Of a stretch of 61,906 nt of DNA, positions 1 to 8,743 are shown one piece after another. Made by a program: the position numbers and the translations under genes. Position 1 is the stretch's first letter. Each line of letters opens with the position of its first letter. Source of the DNA: an uncultured Eubacteriales bacterium (GTDB lineage: Bacteria > Bacillota > Clostridia > Lachnospirales > Lachnospiraceae); contig OMYS01000006.1 of NCBI GenBank assembly GCA_900315305.1, positions 1 through 61,906 on the forward strand. The letters are read 5' to 3'. Below the pieces are notes generated by a model. That model ran no database searches and was not told the DNA's origin. It was given only the letters and a program-made list of their open reading frames with translations.

Positions 1-253
1 AAGCGCCTGCCTTCACTAAGATATATTCTGTTGTTTGTCGCATCGAAAAGCTCTTTTCCTAATGTTGATAAAACGTTGATAAAAGTCCTGCCCCGGTGGT
101 CTGAACCCCGCATAAATACTGGGTTTTTGACCATTTAGTCAGATGCTGCCGTGGCAGACGAATAAAATTTTTACTGGTTCTTTCAAGGGATCTCCTTTTG
201 ATGTACATCCATGTATATTGTTCCATTAGGATACGTTCGTGTCTTAAATGACC
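1..253. other. Left-edge non-coding stretch downstream of hsdR
   Basis: This AT-rich stretch lies after the hsdR stop codon. A 54-codon reading frame on the minus strand (about 225 to 61) has no recognisable similarity, and I do not call it. A short tandem repeat, GTTGATAAAAC twice, lies around 64-85. No recombinase, tRNA or terminator was recognised. Confidence 0.3.
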
Positions 254-3200
254 TTACGCCACCACCGGGTAGTGCGTATAAACATATTCGTAGATCTTCT
301 CCCGGTAGACCGCGATACTCTTGTCGTCATAGCTCTCCGGAAGCTCTGCCCAGAGAGTATCTCTGATCAGGTTATCGACAGCAGCTTTTGTCTCCTGCTT
401 ATCGGTCCAGTGATCCAATCCTTTGATCTTTGCTTTAATCTTGGTCAGTAGATCCACAGAAACCTTCTTGATGGTCTGAATATCCTTCTTGGAAAGATCA
501 TCCCGGAACAGAAGGTCATAGATACTCAGCTGCTCATCATTCTCAAAGCCTTCTCTGACATACCGGCGCTCTTCATCGGTCATGTTGCTGGCCAGATTCA
601 TCAGCTCCATGAAGGTCTTCTCGATGGTTGCCCGGTCCTGTTCCTGGTTGTATGCCTGAATAATTTCCTGATACCGCTTGTAATAATCAATCCGATTCGG
701 ATTCACCGCCATCATTACTTCCAGGCGGAAATGGACCATATCATCCAAATCCTTCAAAAGCAGATTTCGATTCTTCGCTCTGGCAAATTCTCTCCCAAGA
801 AGGTCAAAGTCAATCTTGCTGATATCAAAGCGCTTGGAGCCATAGGTAACTCCGGGCTCTCTCACCTCATTCACCTGGACGTACTTGCTGATGATCCCGT
901 TGATCTGCACCATCAGATCCGTATTGTCCACATACTTTTTCTTCTTTTTCAGTTCGTTGGAGATCGCCTGAATGGCATCACACTCCAGATGCTGATCTTC
1001 CGATATCTCGCCCCGGCTAATGTATTTCACAAGACGGCCGATTTCGCCGGCATAGGTCTGGAATGTTTTCCTGGTCTTCAGATCATCACAGACAGCATTT
1101 GCCGCTTCCTTCAGTGTAGAAAGGCGATCAAAGCCATTGGCTTTCAGAAGACGGTCCAGCTCAAAAGCATGCTCATGCAGCAGGTCCTTCGTTCTCTGAA
1201 GCGTCTCCAGGATTCTCCGGATCAGCTCTTCTTTATCAATCGTCGGATCGGTTCCGCCACGTCCCTGACGATTGGCCGTATAATCTGCCAGTGCTTTTCT
1301 CAGAGCTTTTACAATGCCGATATAGTCAATGATCAGGCCATTGCTCTTGCCCTCTGCTACACGGTTGGCACGGGCAATCGTCTGCATCAGCGTATGTGCT
1401 TTCAGAGGCTTATCCAGATAGAGGCAGGACAGGCACTTCACATCGAAGCCTGTCAGCCACATAGCGCAGACAAAGACAACGCGGAAAGGATTCTCCGGAT
1501 CCTTGAATTCCTTATCCAGTTCCCGCTTCACCATCTTCTCCCGATGAGGCCGGATATCCAATCCCCATTTCTGAAAGGTCTGGATCTCGTTCTGCTCCTG
1601 GCTGATGACAACGCACATCTCTGTCTGCTTCATCCAGTCAATCTTCTTGGAAATTTCCTGTACTTCCTGTTGTGTCGCTGTCTTTAAGGTTCCTTTCAGC
1701 CGTTCAATTTCCTTCTGCCAGTATTCCTTGACATAGTTATACATGCGGACGCAGGTCACCTTATTCAGGCAGACGAACATAGCCTTTCCTGATGTCCAGA
1801 GCCCGGAATAATGCCCTACAAAATCCTTAGCGATGGCCCGGAGCCTCGGTTCTGCTGTCAGGATATGAATTTCCTTTTCAAATTCATGTTCCAGCTTCTC
1901 TTCCTGATCTGGATTCAGATCGGCTTCTTCCACAGCATTCAGGATTTCCTCTGTGATCTTGGGATTCTTCAAATCCAGGATCTTTTCTCCCCGGTTCTCG
2001 TAATAGAGCGGCACTGTAGCATGATCTTCAACAGCACGTTTGAAATCATAAATGGAGATGTAACCTCCAAATGTTCTGGCCGTCAGATTATCTGATGTAA
2101 GAAGCGGTGTCCCGGTAAAACCGATTCTGGAGGCAGTCGGCAGGAGCCGCATCATGTTCTCCGCAAAGATCCCATACTGGCTTCTGTGCGCTTCATCCGA
2201 CATAATGAGGATGTCGTGATCCGGATAGATCGGCTCTGCATCCGGTTGGTTGAATTTCTGAATCAGGGTAAAAATAAAACTCGGATTGCCATGGAGCTTG
2301 TCTACCAGATCTTTTCCGCCCGTTGCCATAAAGGCGGATGCCTTGGACTTGCCTAAAAGGCCACAGTTCTCGAAAGTGGAACTGATCTGCTTATTCAGCT
2401 CATCGCGGTCTGTCAGGACAACGATCGTAGGCGATCCGGTGAACTTCCTTTTGATCTTCTGGGCAAGGAATACCATGGAATAGCTCTTGCCGGATCCCTG
2501 CGTATGCCAGAAAACGCCCAGCTTACCATTGCGAAGCTTTCTGTCCCTATAAGCATCAATTGCTTCATTGACGCCAAGGAACTGGTGATTCCTGGCCATG
2601 ATCTTCACGGTGTGCCCGCCGGAATGATCAAAAAGGATAAAATTTTCAAAGAGATCCAGGAAGTTCTTCTTATTGCAGATTCCCCGCAGCATGGTTTCCA
2701 GAGCTACCTTGCCAGGATCCTCTTCCTTCAAACGTTTCCACTCGTTAAAGAATTCATACTTACTGCCAAGCGTTCCAACCTTTGCATCGCTGCCATTACT
2801 GAGCATGACAAAAGCATTGTAGAAAAAGAGGCGCGGAATCGTATCCTGATAATCCCGATAATTGCCATTATAGGCGTTCTCCACATCCACATCGTTCCGC
2901 TTCAGCTCTACAAAAAGAAGCGGAAGCCCATTTACAAAGCCAATGAGATCCGGCCTGCGGTCATAGAGATCTCCTTTGATCTTCAGTTCACGGACAGCAA
3001 GAAAAGAATTGGCTTCTGGATCATTGAAGTCAATGACCCTGGCCTTCTTTTCTTCTGTTTTCCCATCCGGTCTTTTAACTGTAACCGGAATGCCATCCCG
3101 GATCATGAAGTACTTCTCTTCATTTGTCTGAAGAGCCGAAGCCGTTGACAGATGACTGTCCATCCGCTGGATCGCCTCCACAACCTGCTGATCCGTGATC

Positions 3201-3397
3201 CAGGGATTAAAACGCTTCAAGGCCTCTGTAAAATAGCGGTAGAGAATCACTTCACGCTCGCTTTTCCGGCCAAGGGTCCCGTTTATCCCCAGACTTTCCG
3301 TGTCATAAGCAAAGACCGCGTCCCAGCCCAGTTCATCCCTAAGAAGATCTGCGGCTGACTGCTGGATGAGAACATCCTCTGAAAATGCGTTGCTCAT
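254..3397 (-). CDS. hsdR: Type I restriction enzyme, R (translocase/nuclease) subunit
   Basis: This is the motor and nuclease subunit of a type I restriction-modification complex. It cuts unmodified DNA after ATP-driven translocation. The 1047-aa length is usual for HsdR. An N-terminal PD-(D/E)xK nuclease core is visible near residues 150-165 (RPDLIGF then VELKRND). The SF2 helicase motifs follow in order: Walker A HTQGSGKS near 302, DEAH box SDEAH near 400, and GFTGTP near 427. The C-terminal part is helical and should contact HsdM/HsdS. The start follows AGAGGTGACGTC. The gene begins 4 bp after the fic stop and is the last gene of the operon. No frameshift is seen, so it looks functional. 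Confidence 0.96.
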   Translation of the reverse strand: MSNAFSEDVLIQQSAADLLRDELGWDAVFAYDTESLGINGTLGRKSEREVILYRYFTEALKRFNPWITDQQVVEAIQRMDSHLSTASALQTNEEKYFMIRDGIPVTVKRPDGKTEEKKARVIDFNDPEANSFLAVRELKIKGDLYDRRPDLIGFVNGLPLLFVELKRNDVDVENAYNGNYRDYQDTIPRLFFYNAFVMLSNGSDAKVGTLGSKYEFFNEWKRLKEEDPGKVALETMLRGICNKKNFLDLFENFILFDHSGGHTVKIMARNHQFLGVNEAIDAYRDRKLRNGKLGVFWHTQGSGKSYSMVFLAQKIKRKFTGSPTIVVLTDRDELNKQISSTFENCGLLGKSKASAFMATGGKDLVDKLHGNPSFIFTLIQKFNQPDAEPIYPDHDILIMSDEAHRSQYGIFAENMMRLLPTASRIGFTGTPLLTSDNLTARTFGGYISIYDFKRAVEDHATVPLYYENRGEKILDLKNPKITEEILNAVEEADLNPDQEEKLEHEFEKEIHILTAEPRLRAIAKDFVGHYSGLWTSGKAMFVCLNKVTCVRMYNYVKEYWQKEIERLKGTLKTATQQEVQEISKKIDWMKQTEMCVVISQEQNEIQTFQKWGLDIRPHREKMVKRELDKEFKDPENPFRVVFVCAMWLTGFDVKCLSCLYLDKPLKAHTLMQTIARANRVAEGKSNGLIIDYIGIVKALRKALADYTANRQGRGGTDPTIDKEELIRRILETLQRTKDLLHEHAFELDRLLKANGFDRLSTLKEAANAVCDDLKTRKTFQTYAGEIGRLVKYISRGEISEDQHLECDAIQAISNELKKKKKYVDNTDLMVQINGIISKYVQVNEVREPGVTYGSKRFDISKIDFDLLGREFARAKNRNLLLKDLDDMVHFRLEVMMAVNPNRIDYYKRYQEIIQAYNQEQDRATIEKTFMELMNLASNMTDEERRYVREGFENDEQLSIYDLLFRDDLSKKDIQTIKKVSVDLLTKIKAKIKGLDHWTDKQETKAAVDNLIRDTLWAELPESYDDKSIAVYREKIYEYVYTHYPVVA

Positions 3398-3401
3398 GAC
3401 G

Positions 3402-4421
3402 TCACCTCTCTTTCACTACCCAATGACCGTAGCGTTTTCCTCCAACACGCCCGATCCTGCCGGCATCTACCAGCTTTTTCATTTTTCTCTGCAGGGTTCT
3501 TGCATTCATGCCCAGCTGCTCCGCCAGGTCCTTTTGCGATATTTCCGGTTCTTGCGTCAGAACTTCAATAATCTTATTGCTCAAAACGTCATCATCCAAA
3601 ACGACATCAAGCTGTCGTTTTGTCGTATTGGATGTCGTATTAGAATCTTCCTTCTTGCCAACAACGCTGGTCTCCTTCAATGTATCCAGGAATATTTCCA
3701 GCATCAGTTCAACAAAGGCAGCGCTGTCACCCTCATGGTCTGATTTACCAAGGGCATCGTAATATTCCTGCTGACGATTCCGGATCAGCTCCTCCACAGG
3801 CAGCCAGTAAAAGATCTCATTCCATCTGCCAAGAAGCAGACTGTGCCACATTCTTCCCATACGGCCGTTGCCATCCGCAAAGGGATGGATAAACTCAAAC
3901 TCATAATGGAATATCGCACTCTTGATCAGCGGATGCAGTTCCGATTTCCGATACCAGTCAATGAGGCTTTGTATTTCCTGCGGCACCAGTCCTGCCGGAG
4001 GAGCTACATGAATGACCATATCACCATCAAAGACACCAACACTGCCTTGGCGGAAAGAACCATTCTCCTTAATAAGACCTGCCATCATGAGCTTATGTGC
4101 TTTCAGCAGATCCTTTACCGAATAGGGATTTAACGTCAGCATAAGCTCATAGGCTTCGTAGGCATTCTTTACTTCTCTGATCTCATTGGGATTCCCCAGA
4201 ATCCGCTTGCCATCAAGAATGGCAGTCACCTGCTCCAGAGACAGAGAGTTGTGCTCAATTGCCAGAGAGGAATGTATGGTCCGTATTCTGTTCTCCTTCC
4301 GCAGATGCGGATTTAAGTTTCCATGGGACAGGACCGTGATCCGTCCAATCTGCTCGCTGATGGCAGCGACCAGGTTCACAATGCGGTCCGTCATATGGAA
4401 AGGCGGTTTATATGCATCCAT
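3402..4421 (-). CDS. Fic-domain protein with C-terminal winged helix (probable AMPylase)
   Basis: This 339-aa protein has the Fic catalytic loop HPFADGNGRMGR near residue 184, with its His and the GNGR phosphate-binding residues intact. That predicts transfer of a nucleotide phosphate, usually AMP, to a protein hydroxyl. The N-terminal helix contains SSLAIEHN near residue 52, which resembles the autoinhibitory (S/T)xxxE(G/N) motif, so it probably belongs to the self-inhibited class. The last ~50 residues form a winged-helix DNA-binding domain (EISQKDLAEQLGMNARTLQR). It sits between hsdS and hsdR with gaps of only 3-4 bp, so it is cotranscribed with the restriction genes. The start is preceded by GGAGGTTTAGCCT. 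Its target is unknown. Confidence 0.93.
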   Translation of the reverse strand: MDAYKPPFHMTDRIVNLVAAISEQIGRITVLSHGNLNPHLRKENRIRTIHSSLAIEHNSLSLEQVTAILDGKRILGNPNEIREVKNAYEAYELMLTLNPYSVKDLLKAHKLMMAGLIKENGSFRQGSVGVFDGDMVIHVAPPAGLVPQEIQSLIDWYRKSELHPLIKSAIFHYEFEFIHPFADGNGRMGRMWHSLLLGRWNEIFYWLPVEELIRNRQQEYYDALGKSDHEGDSAAFVELMLEIFLDTLKETSVVGKKEDSNTTSNTTKRQLDVVLDDDVLSNKIIEVLTQEPEISQKDLAEQLGMNARTLQRKMKKLVDAGRIGRVGGKRYGHWVVKER

Positions 4422-4424
4422 AGG

Positions 4425-5615
4425 CTAAACCTCCAGTTCACCGGACATAAGCTTCGGAAGAAGACGGTCGCGAGCTTCACCAGCTATTTCAGCTTGTCTG
4501 TGACGAATCTCTATTGCATCAAAATATTCTTTGGCTATCTCTCCGAAAATGTTAATGATTTCTTTAGGTGGAAGTATATAAGGGTATGTCTTAAGCTTAT
4601 CAACTTGAGCTCTCTGTCTCCCATCACTTCCTGTCATTGTATTTATTGCATATTGCCTGAAGGAATGTGTGCGTGCAAAGAGATAAACCATGTACTGGTT
4701 AATGTCTTTCCCCCTCATTACAATAAATTCGGTTGACCCGACAGCACCTTCCTCAGAATCTATACCCGTAACATATCCAATTTTTCCGTTTTCCAGACAT
4801 GGAGTGATTCTCGCTAAGAGCGTATCTCCATTTTGAAATTTACTTCCAGAATTTGACTCTGTTTCTGTAAATTCGTGTGTATCAAGAACCATTGAATTTG
4901 TGCTTAAAGCAGCCACCGGAATGCTCTGTTTTAGGCGCTTCTTTGACAGTGTCGTCTTAGGATTAAATTCTATTGCTTCCTCCAACGTGCATTTTTCCCA
5001 CCCTTCCGGCAGGCCATCAACAATTTTCGTGTCCTCATATCCCGGAAAATGAAGATCCACAAACCACTCCTTGTAGAGGCGCTGGGCAGCTTCCTCCAGG
5101 AGCTTGATCTGCTTCTGGTTATTTTCAATGAGATCATCATAGGCTTTTAAAACGCCAGCTATTCGTCTCTGAACATCTAAATCAGGCAATGAAATCTTTA
5201 AATTCCTTATTACTGGTAGGTTGACATGAGCAACTGTTGCTCCATTTGCAGTTCCAGTTAATCCATATTGTTGCTCAGGGGATAGCAGATAATATGCCAA
5301 AAAATCAGAATCAGCTATTCTGTGATTAGGCCGAATCAATACCGTTCTCTGTCCTAAACATACCTCCTGACCATCTTGAATAACTGCCACATTTCCAGCA
5401 GGAGCTTCTCTGGCAAATATCAAATCACCAGGTTGAGGTACTGCTCTTGCATTTCTTTTGTCAAATACTGCTTTTGAAACACGTTGAACGCCATCAAGTA
5501 TCAATCTTCCCCGACCTATATTAGGAGTGCGTATCAGCGGATATCCATCACCTTCATCTTTAGCTGTTGAATGCGGGCAGTCAACAATGAACTCGCATAC
5601 TTCATTTAGCGTCAT
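4425..5615 (-). CDS. hsdS: Type I restriction enzyme, S (specificity) subunit
   Basis: This is the DNA-recognition subunit of the type I complex. The 396-aa protein shows the usual two-half layout. Target recognition domain 1 covers roughly residues 1-150. It is followed by the conserved helix with LKAYDDLIENNQKQ and AAQRLYKEWFVD, then target recognition domain 2 (about 200-370). A C-terminal conserved helix ends RDRLLPKLMSGELEV. The start has GAGGGAGAAAATTA before the ATG and overlaps the upstream microprotein gene by 14 bp, so translation is probably coupled. No second hsdS and no recombinase are in view, so there is no sign of specificity switching. The target sequence cannot be read from the protein. 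Confidence 0.95.
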   Translation of the reverse strand: MTLNEVCEFIVDCPHSTAKDEGDGYPLIRTPNIGRGRLILDGVQRVSKAVFDKRNARAVPQPGDLIFAREAPAGNVAVIQDGQEVCLGQRTVLIRPNHRIADSDFLAYYLLSPEQQYGLTGTANGATVAHVNLPVIRNLKISLPDLDVQRRIAGVLKAYDDLIENNQKQIKLLEEAAQRLYKEWFVDLHFPGYEDTKIVDGLPEGWEKCTLEEAIEFNPKTTLSKKRLKQSIPVAALSTNSMVLDTHEFTETESNSGSKFQNGDTLLARITPCLENGKIGYVTGIDSEEGAVGSTEFIVMRGKDINQYMVYLFARTHSFRQYAINTMTGSDGRQRAQVDKLKTYPYILPPKEIINIFGEIAKEYFDAIEIRHRQAEIAGEARDRLLPKLMSGELEV

Positions 5616-5826
5616 TAATTTTCTCCCTCTTCAACTTATCAAATTGCTTTTTCCACGCTCTTGACGGTTTACGGCATATATGATCATTACATGTAAAAGC
5701 ACATATGCCTTCAATTCCATTACTTCCACAGATATCTGGATTATTTTGTCTGCAGCCGAATGTCTGCGTCTCAGAATCGCTTTCATGTAAGGGTGCAGAG
5801 AAAGGAATCTTCAATTCATTTTTCAT
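5602..5826 (-). CDS. Cysteine-rich 74-aa protein embedded between hsdM and hsdS
   Basis: I do not recognise a characterised family. This small protein has five cysteines between residues 25 and 51 (FGCRQNNPDICG, GICAFTC, HICRK), then a basic amphipathic tail (RAWKKQFDKLKREK). The Cys spacing suggests a small metal-binding or disulfide-stabilised knuckle. Its ATG overlaps the hsdM stop codon (ATGA), and its end overlaps the hsdS start by 14 bp, so it is translationally coupled on both sides and is very likely real. By position it could be an accessory factor of the methyltransferase or specificity subunit. That role is inference only. Confidence 0.75.
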   Translation of the reverse strand: MKNELKIPFSAPLHESDSETQTFGCRQNNPDICGSNGIEGICAFTCNDHICRKPSRAWKKQFDKLKREKINDAK

Positions 5827-7694
5827 AGCCCCATCTCCTTCAGATTCCGAGAGATCTGGTCCATGAGATCGTTGGATTCTGCCTGAAGGGACAGTAGTTC
5901 CTTGTGGATCTCCTGCATCCGTTCCTCAAAGTCCACACCGTCATCTTCCACCGGGGCTACACCGACATAAGCACCAGGCGTCAGAGAATATCCCTTCTCC
6001 TCTATTTCTCCTCTGCTTGCAATCTTGCAGAGTCCGGGGACATCGGCATAAACACCATCGCCAAACTTCTCGTAGAGCCAGAGGGCATCCTCAGCAACCG
6101 TCAAGATTTCTGCAGTATGCGCAAGCTTCTGATCCCAGTCTGCCTGGATCTTTTTCTTATCCCGCTTACCAGCGGCATCGACATCGGTCTTTGCCTGCTT
6201 TCTCTGCTTCTTTGTGTACTCCTTCAGTTTCTCTACGGTTTCTGCGAAATCGTCAGTAATGGCCTCACGGATCGGATCATCAGATTCTGCTTCATTTGCA
6301 TAATCTGAAAGAGTCTGATGATATTCTGTAAGGAGGTTCTTGTATTTATCCGTTTCTCCCCGATAGAGCCAGACAATGGCATTGAGGTTCTTCAGCTGCC
6401 AGTCGGTCCACTCATTCAGAGTCCTGTCTACGACCGTGTAATAATTTCTCGCATCGATGAACAGAGTCTTATCAAGGAGTTCTTCCTTCTTTCCCTTATC
6501 GAAGAACCAGAGCGTGCAGGGAAGGCTCTTTGTATAGAAGAAGTTATTGCCGACGCTGACCATGACATCCACATGGCCGGTTTCAATTAACTTCTGCCGG
6601 ATATCCTTATCTTTCCCCTGGGAGTCCGTTGCAGAGGATGCCATGACGAAACCAGCACGGCCGGTATCCTTCAGATAGGCATAGAAATAGGAAATCCAGA
6701 GATAATTGGCGTTGCTTACTTCCTTTGCCTTATTGATACCAGGCATGCCGAAGGGCAGACGATCTTCTTTCTCTGCGGATTCTGCATTGACCTTATCCAC
6801 GTTAAAGGGCGGATTGGCCATGACATAGTCGCACTTACCAGCCAGATGATGGGCATCGTGATAGAAGGTATTGGCTTCATCACCGGATTTAATAACTCCG
6901 GTCAGACCATGAACCGCCAGATTCATAAGACAGAGCTTAGCGTTATAGTCCACCTTTTCCTGGCCGTAAAAGGTCATGGCTTCATTGGCTTTCATACCGG
7001 CGTTATTGACAAAATCACCGGTCTGAACGAACATACCGCCTGAACCGCATGCAGGATCCAGGAGAACTCCGCTGGCAGGCTCGATGACATTTACGATCAT
7101 CTTGACCAGGGATTTAGGCGTAAAGAATACACCATCGTCAGATGCGATGTTCTTGGCAAATTTATTGAGGAAGTACTCATAGATTCTTCCGATTACATCT
7201 CCGCCCACATCGTTCAGGACATTGTTGTTGAAGACACGGAGAAGTTCACTCAGAAGAGAATCATTAAACGCTGTATATTCATTGGGCAGGATTCCAACAA
7301 GCTGCTCATCCTGCTGTTCCACCAGCGCCATGGCATTATTCACCACTTCTCCGACGCTGTTCAGCGGACGGCCATCGATTCCGACAAGTCCTGCCTTGGA
7401 GAGATCCTCCGGAAGGTTGACCAGATAATCGTATTGCGCCTCTTTAGGAAGAAAGAGCGCTGCCTTCTCCTTGAAGTCACTGGCTTCAACGGGCATGACA
7501 CGGCCATTTCTGACCGGACGGTCCTTCAGGATCTCCTTTTCCACCATTTTGAAACGGCTGTAGGCGTAGCGCAGGAAGATCAGTCCCAGCACCGGCATGC
7601 AGTACTCATTTGATGTCAGTTTGGAATTTGCCCGGAGATTATCTGCTGCATCCCACAGATCCGCTTCCAGCTTCTTTAATGCTTTGTTATCCAT
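5823..7694 (-). CDS. hsdM: Type I restriction enzyme, M (adenine methyltransferase) subunit
   Basis: This is the modification subunit, which methylates adenine (N6) and partners with HsdS. Residues from about 5 form the N-terminal HsdM helical domain. The SAM-binding motif DPACGSGG lies near residue 214 and the catalytic NPPF motif near 293. A long charged helical stretch follows (about 440-540, rich in K, E and D), then a C-terminal coiled region. I chose the ATG at 7694 (MDNKALKK) because ACAGGAGACAGAG sits just upstream. A longer in-frame extension to 7745 has no ribosome site and overlaps the decayed winged-helix gene. It is the first gene of the five-gene operon. Confidence 0.95.
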   Translation of the reverse strand: MDNKALKKLEADLWDAADNLRANSKLTSNEYCMPVLGLIFLRYAYSRFKMVEKEILKDRPVRNGRVMPVEASDFKEKAALFLPKEAQYDYLVNLPEDLSKAGLVGIDGRPLNSVGEVVNNAMALVEQQDEQLVGILPNEYTAFNDSLLSELLRVFNNNVLNDVGGDVIGRIYEYFLNKFAKNIASDDGVFFTPKSLVKMIVNVIEPASGVLLDPACGSGGMFVQTGDFVNNAGMKANEAMTFYGQEKVDYNAKLCLMNLAVHGLTGVIKSGDEANTFYHDAHHLAGKCDYVMANPPFNVDKVNAESAEKEDRLPFGMPGINKAKEVSNANYLWISYFYAYLKDTGRAGFVMASSATDSQGKDKDIRQKLIETGHVDVMVSVGNNFFYTKSLPCTLWFFDKGKKEELLDKTLFIDARNYYTVVDRTLNEWTDWQLKNLNAIVWLYRGETDKYKNLLTEYHQTLSDYANEAESDDPIREAITDDFAETVEKLKEYTKKQRKQAKTDVDAAGKRDKKKIQADWDQKLAHTAEILTVAEDALWLYEKFGDGVYADVPGLCKIASRGEIEEKGYSLTPGAYVGVAPVEDDGVDFEERMQEIHKELLSLQAESNDLMDQISRNLKEMGL

Positions 7695-7741
7695 TCTCTG
7701 TCTCCTGTCACTAATCGGATTCCGGTATAAAGTCCAGTATG

Positions 7742-7875
7742 TCATTCGGGGTACAGTTCACGTTCAGCTCGCACATAATGAGTTTTTCTCCCTGAACCAA
7801 GAGGCTTTAAGGTTCCATCTTCTACCAGCTTTTTTAATGCCGCCTCGACAGATGAATCAGATCAAATATATGCAT
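7742..7875 (-). pseudogene. Remnant of a winged-helix regulator-like gene upstream of hsdM
   Basis: A 39-residue stop-terminated fragment is readable at 7861-7742. It ends in a typical winged-helix wing (VEAALKKLVEDGTLKPLG, then GRKTHYV) and has no start codon, because a stop codon lies immediately before it. An ATG at 7875 (MHIFDLIHLS) opens a different frame that stops after 13 codons, as if an internal deletion had joined the beginning and end of a gene out of frame. The fragment resembles the C-terminal wHTH of Fic or ATPase proteins. It sits between operator-like boxes and hsdM. Confidence 0.55.
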
Positions 7876-7880
7876 TGTTT

Positions 7881-7951
7881 TCTCCCAATACGGTTTTGTT
7901 TATCTCCCAATTGTAATGTAAAATTGGGAGATAATCAATTTCTTTGGGAGA
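7881..7951. promoter_or_regulatory. Cluster of ATTGGGAGA-type operator boxes, incl. a perfect inverted repeat
   Basis: TATCTCCCAATT at 7901-7912 and AATTGGGAGATA at 7922-7933 form a perfect 12-bp inverted repeat with a 9-bp spacer. Two further partial boxes flank it: TCTCCCAATA at 7881-7890 and TTTGGGAGAA at 7942-7951, the latter inside the end of the neighbouring ybaK-like gene. The cluster lies upstream of the decayed winged-helix gene and of hsdM. It looks like the operator of the former autoregulated gene and might still control the restriction operon. Confidence 0.6.
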
Positions 7952-8429
7952 ATCCCGCTTCCTGCCACCCCTTGCAGACATCGCACCAGCCGGCCGCGCC
8001 GGAGGCCTTCTCAAGCTCATCCGGCGTAAGCTTTACAGACGTGAACTCATCGCCTCCGGCCGGGTGCACGCAGGCAAATCGTTTCAATGAAACATCAAGC
8101 CAGATCGGAATGCCTTCCGGGATGGCAAACGGGCAGACGCCTCCAGGGAGATCACCGGTAATCCGCTCCACGTCATCACGCGGAATCATATGCGGCTTCT
8201 GATGGAACTGTGCCTTAAATTTCGAGCTGTTCACACGGGCATCACCGGCCATCACGACGATGACCGGCTGCTCCCCGACAAGGAAAGACAAGGTCTTCGC
8301 GATCTCCGCCTCACTGCATCCGATCTGCTGTGCCGCGTGCTCCACCGTGTCGATCGTCTCCTTGTGCTTTGTGATCCGGTCCGCGAGACCGCGCTCCTCA
8401 AGATATGCTCTGACTTTTTCTGCTGACAT
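7935..8429 (-). CDS. YbaK/EbsC-family aminoacyl-tRNA deacylase
   Basis: This 164-aa single-domain protein belongs to the YbaK/ProX editing superfamily, which hydrolyses mischarged tRNAs such as Cys-tRNA(Pro) or Ala-tRNA(Pro). The hallmarks are IAKTLSFLVGEQPVIVVMAG, the conserved Lys-containing segment (NSSKFKAQF), and the PGGVCPFAI loop followed by the conserved region near the C terminus. I chose the ATG at 8429, which has AGGAGGAATAT just upstream. An upstream in-frame start at 8465 adds 12 residues without a ribosome site. The gene is monocistronic in view. Which tRNA or amino acid it edits cannot be decided. Confidence 0.9.
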   Translation of the reverse strand: MSAEKVRAYLEERGLADRITKHKETIDTVEHAAQQIGCSEAEIAKTLSFLVGEQPVIVVMAGDARVNSSKFKAQFHQKPHMIPRDDVERITGDLPGGVCPFAIPEGIPIWLDVSLKRFACVHPAGGDEFTSVKLTPDELEKASGAAGWCDVCKGWQEAGFSQRN

Positions 8430-8743
8430 ATATTCCTCCTCGAAACCGGACTTCAGCCCCGGCATCTTATAATCTCATCATAAAACTGTGATAAGATTCA
8501 TCATACCATGAGGGATATTTCCAGGCAAATCTCAGCCGAGATCATTTTCATCGATTGTACTAAAGGCGCACATGGTGGCCAGGGTCATTGCTTGTCCTAA
8601 TCACAGAATAGGGCCTGACGGCCGAAAATTCCCACTCGGTCATCCTGAAATGGAGCTTGAAGCAAACCACTCGCAGGATTATACTTTAGAAAAATGGCAG
8701 AACTGTCATTTTTCTAAAGTACAGAAAGAAAAGAGGTGCCCCG
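8430..8743. other. Intergenic region between ybaK-like gene and DUF4143 ATPase
   Basis: Apart from the palindrome at 8683-8720, I see no gene here. A short plus-strand frame across 8572-8808 overlaps the ATPase start and has no family features. The segment should hold promoters for both divergent genes, but no convincing -35/-10 pair could be assigned. Confidence 0.4.
8683..8720. promoter_or_regulatory. Palindromic operator-like element upstream of the DUF4143 ATPase
   Basis: ACTTTAGAAAAATG (8683-8696) and CATTTTTCTAAAGT (8707-8720) are exact reverse complements separated by 10 bp. Pairing extends further inward with one mismatch. The element ends 23 bp before the ATPase start codon, so it overlaps the probable promoter or leader. 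It could be a protein operator or a hairpin in the mRNA leader. There is no U-run, so it is not a terminator. Confidence 0.65.

Noticed and set aside
4425..5615. Considered as a phase-variable hsdS locus
   Set aside because: A single hsdS, no inverted partial copies and no recombinase in the window.
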